Origin: GCA-020343675 sp964462945
Lineage (GTDB): Bacteria; Planctomycetota; Phycisphaerae; Sedimentisphaerales; Anaerobacaceae
NCBI GenBank assembly: GCA_964462945.1
Contig: CAYWZW010000023.1
Location: forward strand, 1-64,000
Length of the DNA stretch: 64,000 nucleotides
Direction of reading: 5' to 3'
The position numbers and the translations under genes are program-made. The notes beneath the pieces are model-generated. The model had not been told where the DNA came from, did not search any database, and was given only the letters and a program-made list of their open reading frames with translations. This document shows positions 51,166-59,829 of the stretch, piece after piece (position 1 is the stretch's first letter; each line of letters begins with the position of its first letter).

Positions 51166-51847
51166 TATTTTCCCTTTCAAGAATTTATGCTAAAACCATT
51201 GTGCCCATGAACAACAGAGGTAGAGTTACCTTTGACAGGCCTACTCGCCTGATTCCCACTCCTTTTGCTCGGTCAGGCTCTATGGGCTGTTGTGGCGTTC
51301 TCGAGCGCCTCAGCGGAGTCCCAGAGACTATCCTCATGTTCAACGTTCTCTATTATACAAGCATTCTCGTCTGTGGCAAGGCAAGTTACAACCTGAGCCA
51401 AGTGAACAGGGCAATGATGTTGAAGTCTTGCCTTAACTGCCTCAGAATTCAGGCTTTGCGTCTAAATATCTTTGAAAAGAGTGATTTGTCGAAGGTCGTA
51501 ATCGTCCCATGCGGTGTGTGCGACCGTCTGAGGGACAACTGGTTGTCTTCTGTCCTACTGGAAACCATAGGCACTTGGCTTTAGAAAAGTCCCGCAGTCG
51601 TTGGTAGAGTTACCGCAGGTCAGAAGCAGTAGATTCCAACCTTGTGTTGTGGTATTATGCACATTGTAGCGCGAAAGGGTACTGTTTATGAACGCATCTG
51701 GGAAATCTCGTGTAGTTCAACTTACCCATGCTATGAAACGTGCAGGAAGTGCAAGAAGGTTGTTGTTCTTGTTCCCTGCTCCTGGCAATTTTTCACAAAG
51801 AACTGTTAAGGATGCTTGAAATCAATTCTTGTTAGGAGGCCCGAATC
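51166..51847. other. 682-bp region without a convincing gene
   Basis: The only long frame (51201-51584, plus) has no ribosome site, no compositional support and no known likeness. The 12-mer GGTAGAGTTACC occurs twice (51219-51230 and 51603-51614). A Cys-rich 49-codon frame starts at 51658 but has no ribosome site. AT content is higher than in the flanking genes. Confidence 0.4.
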
Positions 51848-52315
51848 ATGATCACCCAATTGCTCGTTGGAATCGCTTTCGCAATCGTTGTTAGTAGTAT
51901 TCCCAAGTTTGTTAAGCTGCGCCACCTCGTGCTGCATGTTGATGTTGGCCAAGAGGTTTATAGATGGGCAAAGTTGGAACTCAGAAGCTTCAAATGGATC
52001 GCAGGAATAATCGCTGTTGTTATGATCATAGATATTGCTGGTGCACTTCGTGCCAGGGCGTTGTGGGGAGGAGGAGACTATGACGCGGGCGCTAGCTTGG
52101 CAATTGCCTTAACATGGGTAGAAATTGCTGTGCTCGTAATCGGCCTCACGGTCGCGGCTGTATTCGGATCAAAGGCGAGTAAAATCAAACAGAGCAACAA
52201 CATTCAGAGCCCAGTCAGTGTGCATCTTGGTTTGAGGGTGCTACTATTTATAGCGGGATGGGTGACATACTTCGTACTCCTACAGTTCTTCCTAAAAGTA
52301 GTGGGTGGTCCGTAA
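51848..52315 (+). CDS. small four-helix membrane protein, unknown function
   Basis: 155 residues with four hydrophobic segments (TQLLVGIAFAIVVSSIP, KWIAGIIAVVMIIDIAGAL, ALTWVEIAVLVIGLTVAAVF, GLRVLLFIAGWVTYFVLLQFF). A consensus ribosome site (GGAGG, 9 bases before the ATG) supports expression. It has no recognised family and lies alone between two minus-strand groups, with lower GC than its neighbours, so it may be acquired DNA. Confidence 0.6.
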   Translation: MITQLLVGIAFAIVVSSIPKFVKLRHLVLHVDVGQEVYRWAKLELRSFKWIAGIIAVVMIIDIAGALRARALWGGGDYDAGASLAIALTWVEIAVLVIGLTVAAVFGSKASKIKQSNNIQSPVSVHLGLRVLLFIAGWVTYFVLLQFFLKVVGGP

Positions 52316-52687
52316 TATAGCGAAAAGGGGCTAACATAGCACACCCAAGAGGGGAATTCTGGTGATAGATGCCTTTAGTAACGCTGACACATACTTCTGG
52401 CAGATATCTAAGTATGACCCTATCTGCCTGTTATGTTCCCGAACTCCAATCTGAACATGAGGACGAAGATCTGACCTTGAAACCAGATGCTTCAAACACT
52501 TACGGCGTCGTTCCAAGAAGACGAAAATGCCGTGACAATCCCATCGTCAAGTTAATCCCCTCTTAAGACTTGGACAGAACTTAGAACCAAGCGCGCTTAT
52601 ACGTAAGAATAATCTCAGAATTCTGCCTCACCGTTGTCTCGCCCGCGGTTCTCTTCCTTCAATTAGTGTCGATTGAGGGCCTTTACC
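52316..52687. other. 372-bp region without a recognised gene
   Basis: No frame with a ribosome site or known motif. It separates the small membrane protein from the 3' end of the ABC ATPase gene. I see no clear terminator stem. Confidence 0.4.
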
Positions 52688-53344
52688 CTATTCGGTCAGC
52701 CGTCCCTGGCTCATTTGCAGGGTGCGCGTGGCATGTGTGGCCGCCTGGGCATCGTGAGTGACAAGCAACACGCAGCCGCCGTCACGGACATATTGACTGA
52801 GGTAGCCGAACACGGTTTGGGCGTTGTCTTCGTCCAGATTCCCGGTCGGCTCATCCGCCAAAATAACCTTGGGCTCGTTCAGCAGCGCGCGAGCAAGCGC
52901 CGTGCGCTGCTTTTCTCCGGTACTGAGCTGGGCCGGCACGTGTTCGGCGCGGTCATCCAGCCCGAAATGCCTGATGAGATAATTCGTCCTCGCGGCGGCG
53001 TCGTTTCCCGGCACAGCCAGCGAAGCAGCCAGGATATTCTGGCGGACCGTCAGGTATGGAATCAGATGAAACTGCTGAAAGACGAACCCGATCGTACGCG
53101 CCCGCAGTTGACTGCGCTGTTCAGGATTTAACTGGTACGGGTCCCGGCCGTCCAAACTGATTTGTCCCGAGCTGGGCCGCAGCAGGCCGCCGGCGGTCAG
53201 AAGCAGCGTGGTCTTTCCACAACCGCTCGGCCCGCGCACCGCCAAGAGCTCTCCCGGCCGGACGGAAAACGAGACGTCTTTAAGCGCAGTGACCTTCCCC
53301 TTCGCCCCGTCAAACCACCTGCTGATGTTCTCAAATTGAATCAT
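52688..53344 (-). CDS. ABC transporter ATPase, LolD/MacB type
   Basis: 218-residue ATPase with Walker A GPSGCGKTT, signature LSTGEKQRTALARALL, Walker B VILADEPTGNLDE and H-loop LVTHDAQAA. The DEPTGNLD segment is typical of the LolD/MacB/FtsE class that works with FtsX-like permeases, and such a permease gene lies directly upstream. I start at the ATG at 53344. The pair probably handles a lipoprotein, peptide or envelope substrate; the 394-residue secreted protein just upstream is a candidate partner. Confidence 0.9.
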   Translation of the reverse strand: MIQFENISRWFDGAKGKVTALKDVSFSVRPGELLAVRGPSGCGKTTLLLTAGGLLRPSSGQISLDGRDPYQLNPEQRSQLRARTIGFVFQQFHLIPYLTVRQNILAASLAVPGNDAAARTNYLIRHFGLDDRAEHVPAQLSTGEKQRTALARALLNEPKVILADEPTGNLDEDNAQTVFGYLSQYVRDGGCVLLVTHDAQAATHATRTLQMSQGRLTE

Positions 53345-53358
53345 CAAGCGTCAATCCA

Positions 53359-53430
53359 TTTTCGATTTACGATTGCCGATTCTCAATTTGGCCTTTGGCT
53401 TCACAATCGAAAATCGTAAATCATAAATCA
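53359..53430. repeat. CGATTTACGATT palindromic repeat, copy 1
   Basis: Arms TTTTCGATTTACGATTGCCG (from 53359) and, in reverse complement, TGATTTACGATTTTCGATTG (ending near 53430) pair across a 20-base centre. The element spans the end of the FtsX-like gene and supplies its last codons and stop. Confidence 0.7.
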
Positions 53431-54713
53431 CTACGCAGGACGTCCGCGGGGTCCTGGCGAATCGCCACCATAGTCGGAATCCACCCCGCGACGACAGCCA
53501 GCGCCGCCGCACCTGCGACGGAAAGCACAAGCAGACCGATCCACGGAAGACCTGTCTCAATCGTTCGTATCGGTGCACCCTCACGAGCAGCGCCGAAGTA
53601 AGCGGCGGCCAGCACGCCGGCCCCGAAACCCAGCGTCCCGCCGAACACACCAACCAGGACGTGCCGCGAGAGGAACATCACGAGGATTCGCCGGCTGCAA
53701 ACGCCGAGCGCCCGCAGGACGCCGATTTCTTCCCGCCGCGCACGAACGTTCGTAAATCCAAGCACCGCGATCCATATCGCACAGGCCGTGACAACCACGG
53801 GAATCAGAATAGACGCCAGGTGCTCGCGGACTGCCCGCAGGCTCTCCCGTGCGTCTTTTTCCTGCTGGATTGAGACGCGGGTCTGCTCCTCGACGTTGAT
53901 GCGGGCCTCGGCCCGTGCGATGACTTCCGAGCCTCGCTCGATAACCTGTGTGCCCGGCAGAATCGTTGTGATTTCCTTGCGTATCAGAGGCAGTCCCTCC
54001 TCGCCGACGCACAGGCACTCCAGCGCCAAAATCGCGTTGATCAGGCCGGGCTTATTCAGCAACTCCTGCGCTTCGGCAAGGTAAATCCAGGCGGTAATGT
54101 CGTCTTTATCGCCGCGTTCCTTGTGGCAGGCGTGGACGGTGAAGGACCGGCCCATCAGCTCCACTTTGTCGCCCACCTTGATGTCCATGCTTCGATGCAG
54201 CTCGTAGCCCAGGCTGATCGTCCCGGGCGGAACGGGCTGGACTAAGGGCTTGACGGGATTCTTGTGCATCTCCGGGACCTCGCCGCGAGCGCCGACGAGG
54301 ATAATCGTGCGCTTTCGCTCGGGCCATTCGATCTTCTGCTGGAGGCTGGGGAGCAGATGACGAACCGTCACGACGCCGCTGTTGGCCAGCCGATCCACGT
54401 ACTCTTCAGGCATATACTTGGAGGCGTAGTCTTCCGCGTACCAGTCGTTCAGGTTCTGGTCCTTCGGCAGGATCACCACGTTGAAGCCGAGGTTCAGCAT
54501 CGCCTTTCGCGTGTCGTCCTGGAGCCGGGCCATTTGCCGCGTCAGCTCGGCCTGTTTCTGTTCGAGCAGCTCATTCGTCCGGATATCATGAATTCGCAGC
54601 AGCGTGACGGCCCCGACAAGCGAACCGCTCGCCACCATCACCGACAGCACGCCTAAGGCGAAGTTCAGCTTGCGGTGCAGTATTTCGCGTATCAGCAGGC
54701 TCCAAATTGTCAC
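53421..54713 (-). CDS. FtsX-like ABC permease
   Basis: 430-residue MacB/LolC-type permease: one N-terminal helix (FALGVLSVMVASGSLVGAV), a large periplasmic domain (about residues 45-290, with coiled-coil EQKQAELTRQMARLQDDTRK) and three C-terminal helices (ILIPVVVTACAIWIAVLGF, VGVFGGTLGFGAGVLAAAYF, WIGLLVLSVAGAAALAVVAG). The cytoplasmic loop VRARREEIGVLRALGVCSRRI is the classic FtsX coupling motif. It starts with GTG overlapping the stop of the upstream gene (GTGA), and its final residues SDL and stop codon lie inside a palindromic repeat. It works with the ATPase encoded 76 bases downstream. Confidence 0.88.
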   Translation of the reverse strand: MTIWSLLIREILHRKLNFALGVLSVMVASGSLVGAVTLLRIHDIRTNELLEQKQAELTRQMARLQDDTRKAMLNLGFNVVILPKDQNLNDWYAEDYASKYMPEEYVDRLANSGVVTVRHLLPSLQQKIEWPERKRTIILVGARGEVPEMHKNPVKPLVQPVPPGTISLGYELHRSMDIKVGDKVELMGRSFTVHACHKERGDKDDITAWIYLAEAQELLNKPGLINAILALECLCVGEEGLPLIRKEITTILPGTQVIERGSEVIARAEARINVEEQTRVSIQQEKDARESLRAVREHLASILIPVVVTACAIWIAVLGFTNVRARREEIGVLRALGVCSRRILVMFLSRHVLVGVFGGTLGFGAGVLAAAYFGAAREGAPIRTIETGLPWIGLLVLSVAGAAALAVVAGWIPTMVAIRQDPADVLRSDL

Positions 54714-55894
54714 GAATGCTTTCTCCGTATTACAGCGAAGGTCCCTAACGCGGCAACCGCCAGGATGGCCGCCAGAGACACAGCCGTTGTTCCCACGACG
54801 CCGAACCAATGGATTTTCGATTTACGATTTACGATTTCCGATTTGAAATCGGCAATCGGCAATCGGCGATCGACAATGGTGTTTGCCTCAGCAGGCACCT
54901 GCGGAAACGCGCTTGTCAGCTCCATTTGTGTCTCTTGCGTCTCATAGAACTCCTGGTAGAACTGCATCACGGCGGCGTCCCAGTTCACGGCCATCAGCAG
55001 ATCGACGCCGGGATTGAGCATCTTGACTTCGCAGCCGCAGGGGCCGGTCAAGAAAGCAACGGTCTCGCGAATGTTCTCAGCATTAATACCGTCTCCTACG
55101 AGTGCGTAAAGGGCTCGCCCTCGTCCGAAGACGGGAAACAGGATCGGCTCGTCGGTGTACTGGCTCAAGTCCGGTTCGCTGCTCAACAGCATGGCCCGCA
55201 GAAAACTCTCATTGGGATCGGAGCGTGAGACGGCCAGGGTAGAGAACTCGAACGACAGCCCCGGCATCCCTTCGGCGGTGAGCTCAGGGCCGAACCGTTC
55301 CCCCGCAAGGGGTCCGGTGGACGATTCGTCAACAAGGGACGGCAGCGTTTCCTTCAGCTCACGAGCAGCCGTCTCCAGCTCCTGGCTGAGCAGTTGCAGC
55401 GCCGCTTTGTCTTTGGCCGCGTTGCCGGATTCAACAAGAACCCATACCGCCGATTGGCCCTTGCTCAGGCGGTCAGCTAACTCTTTACGCTTGGGCGATT
55501 GAACCAATGCTGACGCTGTCGCCGGCGTGAACGCACCGGTCCAAAAGGGAGCTGCGCGGCCTTTTTGCCAGGGATACCAAAGGGCAAGGGCCGGCAGCGT
55601 TTCCGGAATCTCGCCCCCTAAGAGACTCTTGACCTGCTCCTGGGCCTCTGCGGGTGACGCAATGTCGATCTTGGAAAGATGCAAATTCAGGAACTCCCCC
55701 GTTTGGCCCTGTAAGAGCAAGACAGCCGGGTCATTCTCCGCGATCTGGCCCCGGTGGATCAAGACTGCCTCGTAATAGTCCGGCGCCCACCGTTCCATGG
55801 CATAGCGAAAGACCGGCACCGAGCAGGCCTCCGCCGACCCGCCGAACAGGGCACAAGACCCCAGAATTATTAGTGCGGTCAAGTATCGTTGCAT
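54710..55894 (-). CDS. secreted C-terminally anchored protein of unknown function
   Basis: 394-residue protein with a signal peptide (ALIILGSCALFGGSAEA) and a C-terminal membrane helix (GVVGTTAVSLAAILAVAALG). The body begins ACSVPVFRYAMERWAPDYYEAVLIHRG, contains PALALWYPWQKGRAAPFW and a Cys pair in GPCGCEVKMLNPG. I do not recognise the family; the WxPDxY/ALWYPW pattern suggests a planctomycete-specific thioredoxin-like protein, but that is weak. It is translationally coupled to the FtsX-like permease and probably works with it. A palindromic DNA repeat (54813-54876) is read in frame between the body and the anchor helix. Start at the ATG at 55894 has AGGGA upstream. Confidence 0.75.
   Translation of the reverse strand: MQRYLTALIILGSCALFGGSAEACSVPVFRYAMERWAPDYYEAVLIHRGQIAENDPAVLLLQGQTGEFLNLHLSKIDIASPAEAQEQVKSLLGGEIPETLPALALWYPWQKGRAAPFWTGAFTPATASALVQSPKRKELADRLSKGQSAVWVLVESGNAAKDKAALQLLSQELETAARELKETLPSLVDESSTGPLAGERFGPELTAEGMPGLSFEFSTLAVSRSDPNESFLRAMLLSSEPDLSQYTDEPILFPVFGRGRALYALVGDGINAENIRETVAFLTGPCGCEVKMLNPGVDLLMAVNWDAAVMQFYQEFYETQETQMELTSAFPQVPAEANTIVDRRLPIADFKSEIVNRKSKIHWFGVVGTTAVSLAAILAVAALGTFAVIRRKHS
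54813..54876. repeat. CGATTTACGATT palindromic repeat inside a coding sequence
   Basis: Left half TTTTCGATTTACGATTTACG and right half GGCAATCGGCAATCGGCGAT are built from the same 7-8 base unit in opposite orientation. It is translated in frame as DRRLPIADFK...NRKSKIH, just before the anchor helix of the 394-residue protein. Confidence 0.7.
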
Positions 55895-55913
55895 CTTTAT
55901 CCCTGTTAATTTA

Positions 55914-55988
55914 GCCACAAAGACACAAAGGCACGAAGCCTTTTTTTTTCTAACCAAAGCTCTCTTGGTGTCTTGGTGCCTTAGTGGC
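55914..55988. repeat. GCCACAAAGACACAAAGG palindromic repeat
   Basis: Left arm GCCACAAAGACACAAAGG(CACGAAG) at 55914-55938 and right arm (55964-55988), whose reverse complement begins GCCACTAAGGCACCAAGACA, agree at about 18 of 25 positions. It fills the gap between two genes on the minus strand. Confidence 0.65.
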
Positions 55989-56032
55989 ATTATTATTGTC
56001 AATTGCCCATTTCCACTACGTTAGCCGATCCT

Positions 56033-59000
56033 TTATTGTTTGTCAAAACAAACCACTTTGCCGTCATTCGTCGCAAGATACAGCCGGCCGTTTGCCGCCG
56101 CCATGCCGTCCCACACGGGCACCGATTCGAGGTTGTATTCAGCTATTTTCTCGCCGTCCGCGGCCGAGACAACGCGTAACAAACCGCCCTTCCTGCCCTC
56201 CCACGCAGCTTGCTGCTGGGCCAGGGCCTCGCGGTTGGCCGGAGCGTCGGGCTCGAAAAAGGCTGCCTTCTCATCCGCCACATTCGGCGGGCCGGCCATA
56301 AACAGCTTCCCATCAGCGAGCACCATTGCACGAACCAGCAGCGGCAGCTTCTCCCGGGACCAGCGGGTATCGGCCGCCCACAGCGTTTTGGCGTCGAAGC
56401 CCTGCCGGACCTGCCAGTCCGAGGAGTTGGCATTTTTCTTCTTTGACTTGGCGTCGATGGAACCGCCGCTCCGCCCGACGCGCTGAATCGACTCCGGCTT
56501 GACCTGCTTGTCGGCGGCGTACAGATGGTACTCCAGCACCGAGGCGTTCACCATATACTCCGGTTTGCGTGCGTAGCCATAGACGGAGTCGTTGTCGAAG
56601 ACCATAATCCGTCCCGAAGGCGCCAGACGTCCGGCCTGGAACCAGCCGCCATAGCCCCCGCCCATCGCTCGGCCGTATAGCCAATACGACCGGAAGAACC
56701 AGGAATCGTCCAGGAACCCGATCTGGCAGAACAAATGAGCCCCCTCGCCGGCCTGTTCCTCAACGGGCAACGGCGCGATCTGCCGACGGACACCATCGAG
56801 GTCAAACTGCTGCGACCGCATATAGATGGAGCGCCCATCGCTGGACAGGATGTCGGGCAGCGCCACGGGCATCGTGAGGCCTTTCACGTGGGTCTGCAGA
56901 TTCTTGCCGGTTTCAGGGTCGCGGTCATCCAAGATTGTCTCCGAGAGCTTGCGACCTGTTTGCGGGTCGAGCTTCAACATTCGCAGCCCGCCGTCTAAGA
57001 ACATCGAGCGCCCGGCCGCGCAGTACAGGGCGCCGTCCTGGATGAGCACGCTTCCGTGCACGGGCCAGACCGACTCAACCTGTTCGTATGCCGTCATCCG
57101 CAAGTCCACCGGTGCGGCACGGAAACGCCAGACCATCGCGCCGTCCGAGGCCCGCAGACAGTACACCCAGCCGTCGGCCGACCCGAACAGGACCCGCCCC
57201 TTCCAGATCGTCGGCGGGCTGTCCACGCGTCCCCCGGCCGTGCAGCTCCACACGCGCTTGCCCAAATCGGTGCTTAGCGCGTGTACGGTGTGCGTATCGA
57301 CAGATGCAACAAAGACCTTGTTATCGGCAACAACCACGCTGCTGAGCTTGCCGCCCAGCTCAGCTTGCCAGGTGCGTTTCAGGTTGGTGGGAACGGCAGT
57401 CTTTGTGCAGCCGCTGCGAGCTGCGTCATAGCGATAAGTCGGCCAGTCGCTTGAATTCTCGATTGTCGATTTTAGATCGTCGATCTTCCCGTATGCCGGC
57501 CCTCGTTCGAGCCTGCCTTGATCCGGGACCGGGTTGGGGATCCGAAGCGTTGCGGACTCCGCAGCCAGGGCGTTGAAGCCGCACAGCTTCGATTCCAGGT
57601 AGCACCCGCAGGAATGAGGCGGCGCATAGACCAGGCCGTTACAAGGCATGATGCCGTAGATGCACCCGCCGCGCACCCAGTGATGGGTCAGCCAGCTCTC
57701 CGTCTGAGGGTCGATGAACTCGATTCCCGTTCGCGAGGTCAGCAGGTATTGGTCGGTCGCCTTGCTCGGATAGCAGCGGTGATGAAACCAGTAGGTTTTC
57801 ACATCCGGCGGAAACTGCTTCTTGATCTGGCCGGTGTGCAAGTCCAGTCCCGTGAAAATGCCTGAGTCCGCGCTGTTGGCAACGGCGCCCGACCAGACCA
57901 GGCCATCGACAACAAGCAGGTCCTCCGGCGACTGGTGCCCGGATCGCGGATGCTCGGCTGTCCACAGCGTCCTGCCCGTCTGGGCTGAGACCGCGGTCAT
58001 CGACCTGTCGCCTCCGGCGAACACGACTACGTCCTGCCACACGACCAGGCGCGGTCCGAAGCAGACGGGGATAGACGCTCGGCGTCCGATCGGATCGGAC
58101 TGCCACATCTGCTGGCCGCTCTTGCGGTTCAGGCAGACGACGTTGCGGCCATCGTGGAAGTACACCCCCTGGGCGTCGGCGGCGAGCGTCAGCGGCGCTA
58201 CCGGCGTATCTTTCTTCCACAGGACCTCGCCGGTATCGGCCTCAATCGCCACGATGTGGCGCGGCTGCTCGTCCCAGGCCCAGTCCTTATTGGCGTGATT
58301 GGAGTTGTCCCAGACGTAGGGGAATTCCTGCCGATACGCCGGCCATCTCGACGGCGCGTCGTTGACCAGCGCCAGGACCGCTCCGTCGGAGACAATCAGC
58401 TCTTCGGTGTTGGTTGTGCCCGCGTAGGTGCGGACTGTTTTGCCGGTGGCGGCATCCAGCGCCGTCAGCGGGGCATCCAACGCGAGCGTCACATAGACCT
58501 TGTCGTCCACGGCCACCAGACGCCGCGTCACTTGAGCCGGGCCGCTCTTGAGCGGCCATTTGTGCGTGTTCCAGGAAGCCATCTGTCGTTTCCAAAGCAC
58601 GGTGCCGTTAAAAGCGTCCCGCGCGATGAGCTGCCAGTGGGCCGGCAATTGGATCGAGACCCCCGAGCCCTCGTCCATGATGTAGAACAGGCGGCCTCCG
58701 GTCGAGACCAGCGCACTCATGCTGGCCATGTGGTCGTGGTGGCGCGACCAGCGCGGGCTGCCGATCCACTGGTATCGGCGCGGCGGGCCGACAACAAGAT
58801 CGTGAGCCACGGGATTGTTGTCAGCATCATGTAAACAGTGGGTCCATTCGTCCATCTCCTTAGGCCGAATCTTGAAAGTCTTTGTCCACCCATCGCCCTT
58901 CTTGATGTAGGCTACGCCTTCAGGCACCAGAACTCGCACGATCTCTTCTGTCGGAATATCGCCGACGTTCTCTGCGACAATGAGGTTCACAAGGTTGTCG

Positions 59001-59329
59001 ATGTACGGCAGACGGCTGCCGCTGCACTGATCGACTGAAACCTTTCCGTAAAGGTTCAGCGAGCGGATATGCTCGCGGGCCCGCTCGACGTTCCGGGCAT
59101 CGGCGCCCAGGCCGTGCACCAGGAAGCTGTCGTTCGCGTGCAGTGCCGCTGTGAGCCTTCCGTTACCGCAGCCGATGTGGACGATCAAACCGCCCTTGAC
59201 GCCGGTATTGTCCAAAATCCCCCTGGCCTGTTCCTGTTCCGAGGCCGAGGCCGAGCTATCTCGAACCATTAGAATCAATACCAGAAAAGCTGTTGCGGCG
59301 ACCAGGCCTGTCTTTGTTCGTGCAGTCAT
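56033..59329 (-). CDS. exported SAM-methyltransferase-fold / PQQ-propeller protein
   Basis: 1098-residue exported protein. After a signal peptide (TGLVAATAFLVLILMVRDSSASA) comes a methyltransferase-like Rossmann domain with an intact glycine motif (GLIVHIGCGNGRLTAAL), then VDQCSGSRLPYIDNLVNLIVAENVG and RVLVPEGVAYIKK. From about residue 165 it is a PQQ-like propeller with many blades (FNGTVLWKRQMAS, LTALDAATGKTVRTY, IVAIEADTGEVLWKKDTP, VVCLNRKSGQQMWQSDP). The linker KIDDLKSTIENSSDWPTYR coincides with a CGATT-type DNA repeat (57455-57486). It is a paralogue of the gene at 48121. The AGGAG site before the ATG at 59329 is good. A SAM-type domain outside the cytoplasm is odd and probably does not methylate. 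Confidence 0.82.
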   Translation of the reverse strand: MTARTKTGLVAATAFLVLILMVRDSSASASEQEQARGILDNTGVKGGLIVHIGCGNGRLTAALHANDSFLVHGLGADARNVERAREHIRSLNLYGKVSVDQCSGSRLPYIDNLVNLIVAENVGDIPTEEIVRVLVPEGVAYIKKGDGWTKTFKIRPKEMDEWTHCLHDADNNPVAHDLVVGPPRRYQWIGSPRWSRHHDHMASMSALVSTGGRLFYIMDEGSGVSIQLPAHWQLIARDAFNGTVLWKRQMASWNTHKWPLKSGPAQVTRRLVAVDDKVYVTLALDAPLTALDAATGKTVRTYAGTTNTEELIVSDGAVLALVNDAPSRWPAYRQEFPYVWDNSNHANKDWAWDEQPRHIVAIEADTGEVLWKKDTPVAPLTLAADAQGVYFHDGRNVVCLNRKSGQQMWQSDPIGRRASIPVCFGPRLVVWQDVVVFAGGDRSMTAVSAQTGRTLWTAEHPRSGHQSPEDLLVVDGLVWSGAVANSADSGIFTGLDLHTGQIKKQFPPDVKTYWFHHRCYPSKATDQYLLTSRTGIEFIDPQTESWLTHHWVRGGCIYGIMPCNGLVYAPPHSCGCYLESKLCGFNALAAESATLRIPNPVPDQGRLERGPAYGKIDDLKSTIENSSDWPTYRYDAARSGCTKTAVPTNLKRTWQAELGGKLSSVVVADNKVFVASVDTHTVHALSTDLGKRVWSCTAGGRVDSPPTIWKGRVLFGSADGWVYCLRASDGAMVWRFRAAPVDLRMTAYEQVESVWPVHGSVLIQDGALYCAAGRSMFLDGGLRMLKLDPQTGRKLSETILDDRDPETGKNLQTHVKGLTMPVALPDILSSDGRSIYMRSQQFDLDGVRRQIAPLPVEEQAGEGAHLFCQIGFLDDSWFFRSYWLYGRAMGGGYGGWFQAGRLAPSGRIMVFDNDSVYGYARKPEYMVNASVLEYHLYAADKQVKPESIQRVGRSGGSIDAKSKKKNANSSDWQVRQGFDAKTLWAADTRWSREKLPLLVRAMVLADGKLFMAGPPNVADEKAAFFEPDAPANREALAQQQAAWEGRKGGLLRVVSAADGEKIAEYNLESVPVWDGMAAANGRLYLATNDGKVVCFDKQ
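57455..57486. repeat. CGATT-type repeat inside a coding sequence
   Basis: ATTCTCGATTGTCGATTTTA followed by GATCGTCGATCT, related to the CGATTTACGATT family. Translated in frame as KIDDLKSTIEN in the linker between two propeller halves. Confidence 0.5.
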
Positions 59330-59429
59330 TGTGAAATCTCCTGAAGATTCAATCAAGAATTCACGATTTGATTATACCTGAAGAACCCTCGGAGCGGCAA
59401 TTGAATAATGCCGCTTTACGGCGTTTTTC

Positions 59430-59614
59430 TGTCCTGCTGAGCCCTTCGACTCCGCTCAGGACAAACTCCGCGAAGCATCTGGGATTCGAAGGTAAGAAAG
59501 AGATTCTTCACTGCGCGCCGTTCAGACGCCGTCCTGAGCGTGCCGAAGGAATGACGTTGCGCAGGGGCAGGCCCGCGTGCCTGCCCTGGGCAACCACCCA
59601 GGGTTGCCCCTACA
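59430..59614. repeat. compound intergenic palindromic repeats
   Basis: Two types in tandem. First, GAGCCCTTCGACTCCGCTCA near 59438 and the partner GTCCTGAGCGTGCCGAAGGA (59531-59550), a form of the widely dispersed CCTGAGC...CGAAGGA palindrome. Second, the nested hairpins GGGGCAGGC-ccgcgt-GCCTGCCC and CTGGGCAACC-AC-CCAGGGTTGCCCC up to 59614. They fill the space between the propeller gene and the small symporter companion. Confidence 0.6.
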
Positions 59615-59647
59615 CGTCGCCGTGGAGGATATTCGATATTCCGTCTT

Positions 59648-59827
59648 CTATATTGGTTTGTGATTTTGTGTCTTCCCCGCCTGCCGGGTGTCGGGCAGGG
59701 TGGGCGGCTTGTCCACAGGACCCCTTCCGGGGGAAATCACCTCGAATAACGCAACGGCGACCCAGACGCCGCTGGCAATCACCAGCAACGCCCCAATGAC
59801 CACAAGAACAAAGATAAGTGATTCCAT
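59648..59827 (-). CDS. 59-residue single-helix membrane protein next to symporter
   Basis: Begins MESLIFVLVVIGALLVIASG and continues WVAVALFEVISPGRGP, one membrane helix and a polar tail (DKPPTLPDTRQAGKT). The ATG at 59827 lies two bases after the symporter stop, with the ribosome site GGAG inside the symporter's last codons, so it is translated with it. The size and topology recall the small companion subunits of some sodium-coupled transporters (for example MetS with MetP). The assignment as companion subunit is inferred. Confidence 0.65.
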   Translation of the reverse strand: MESLIFVLVVIGALLVIASGVWVAVALFEVISPGRGPVDKPPTLPDTRQAGKTQNHKPI

Positions 59828-59829
59828 CT

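Noticed and set aside
51201..51584. Plus-strand frame of 127 codons in an otherwise empty region
   Set aside because: No ribosome site, odd composition (Cys, Leu and Arg scattered) and no family likeness, so I leave it as non-coding.
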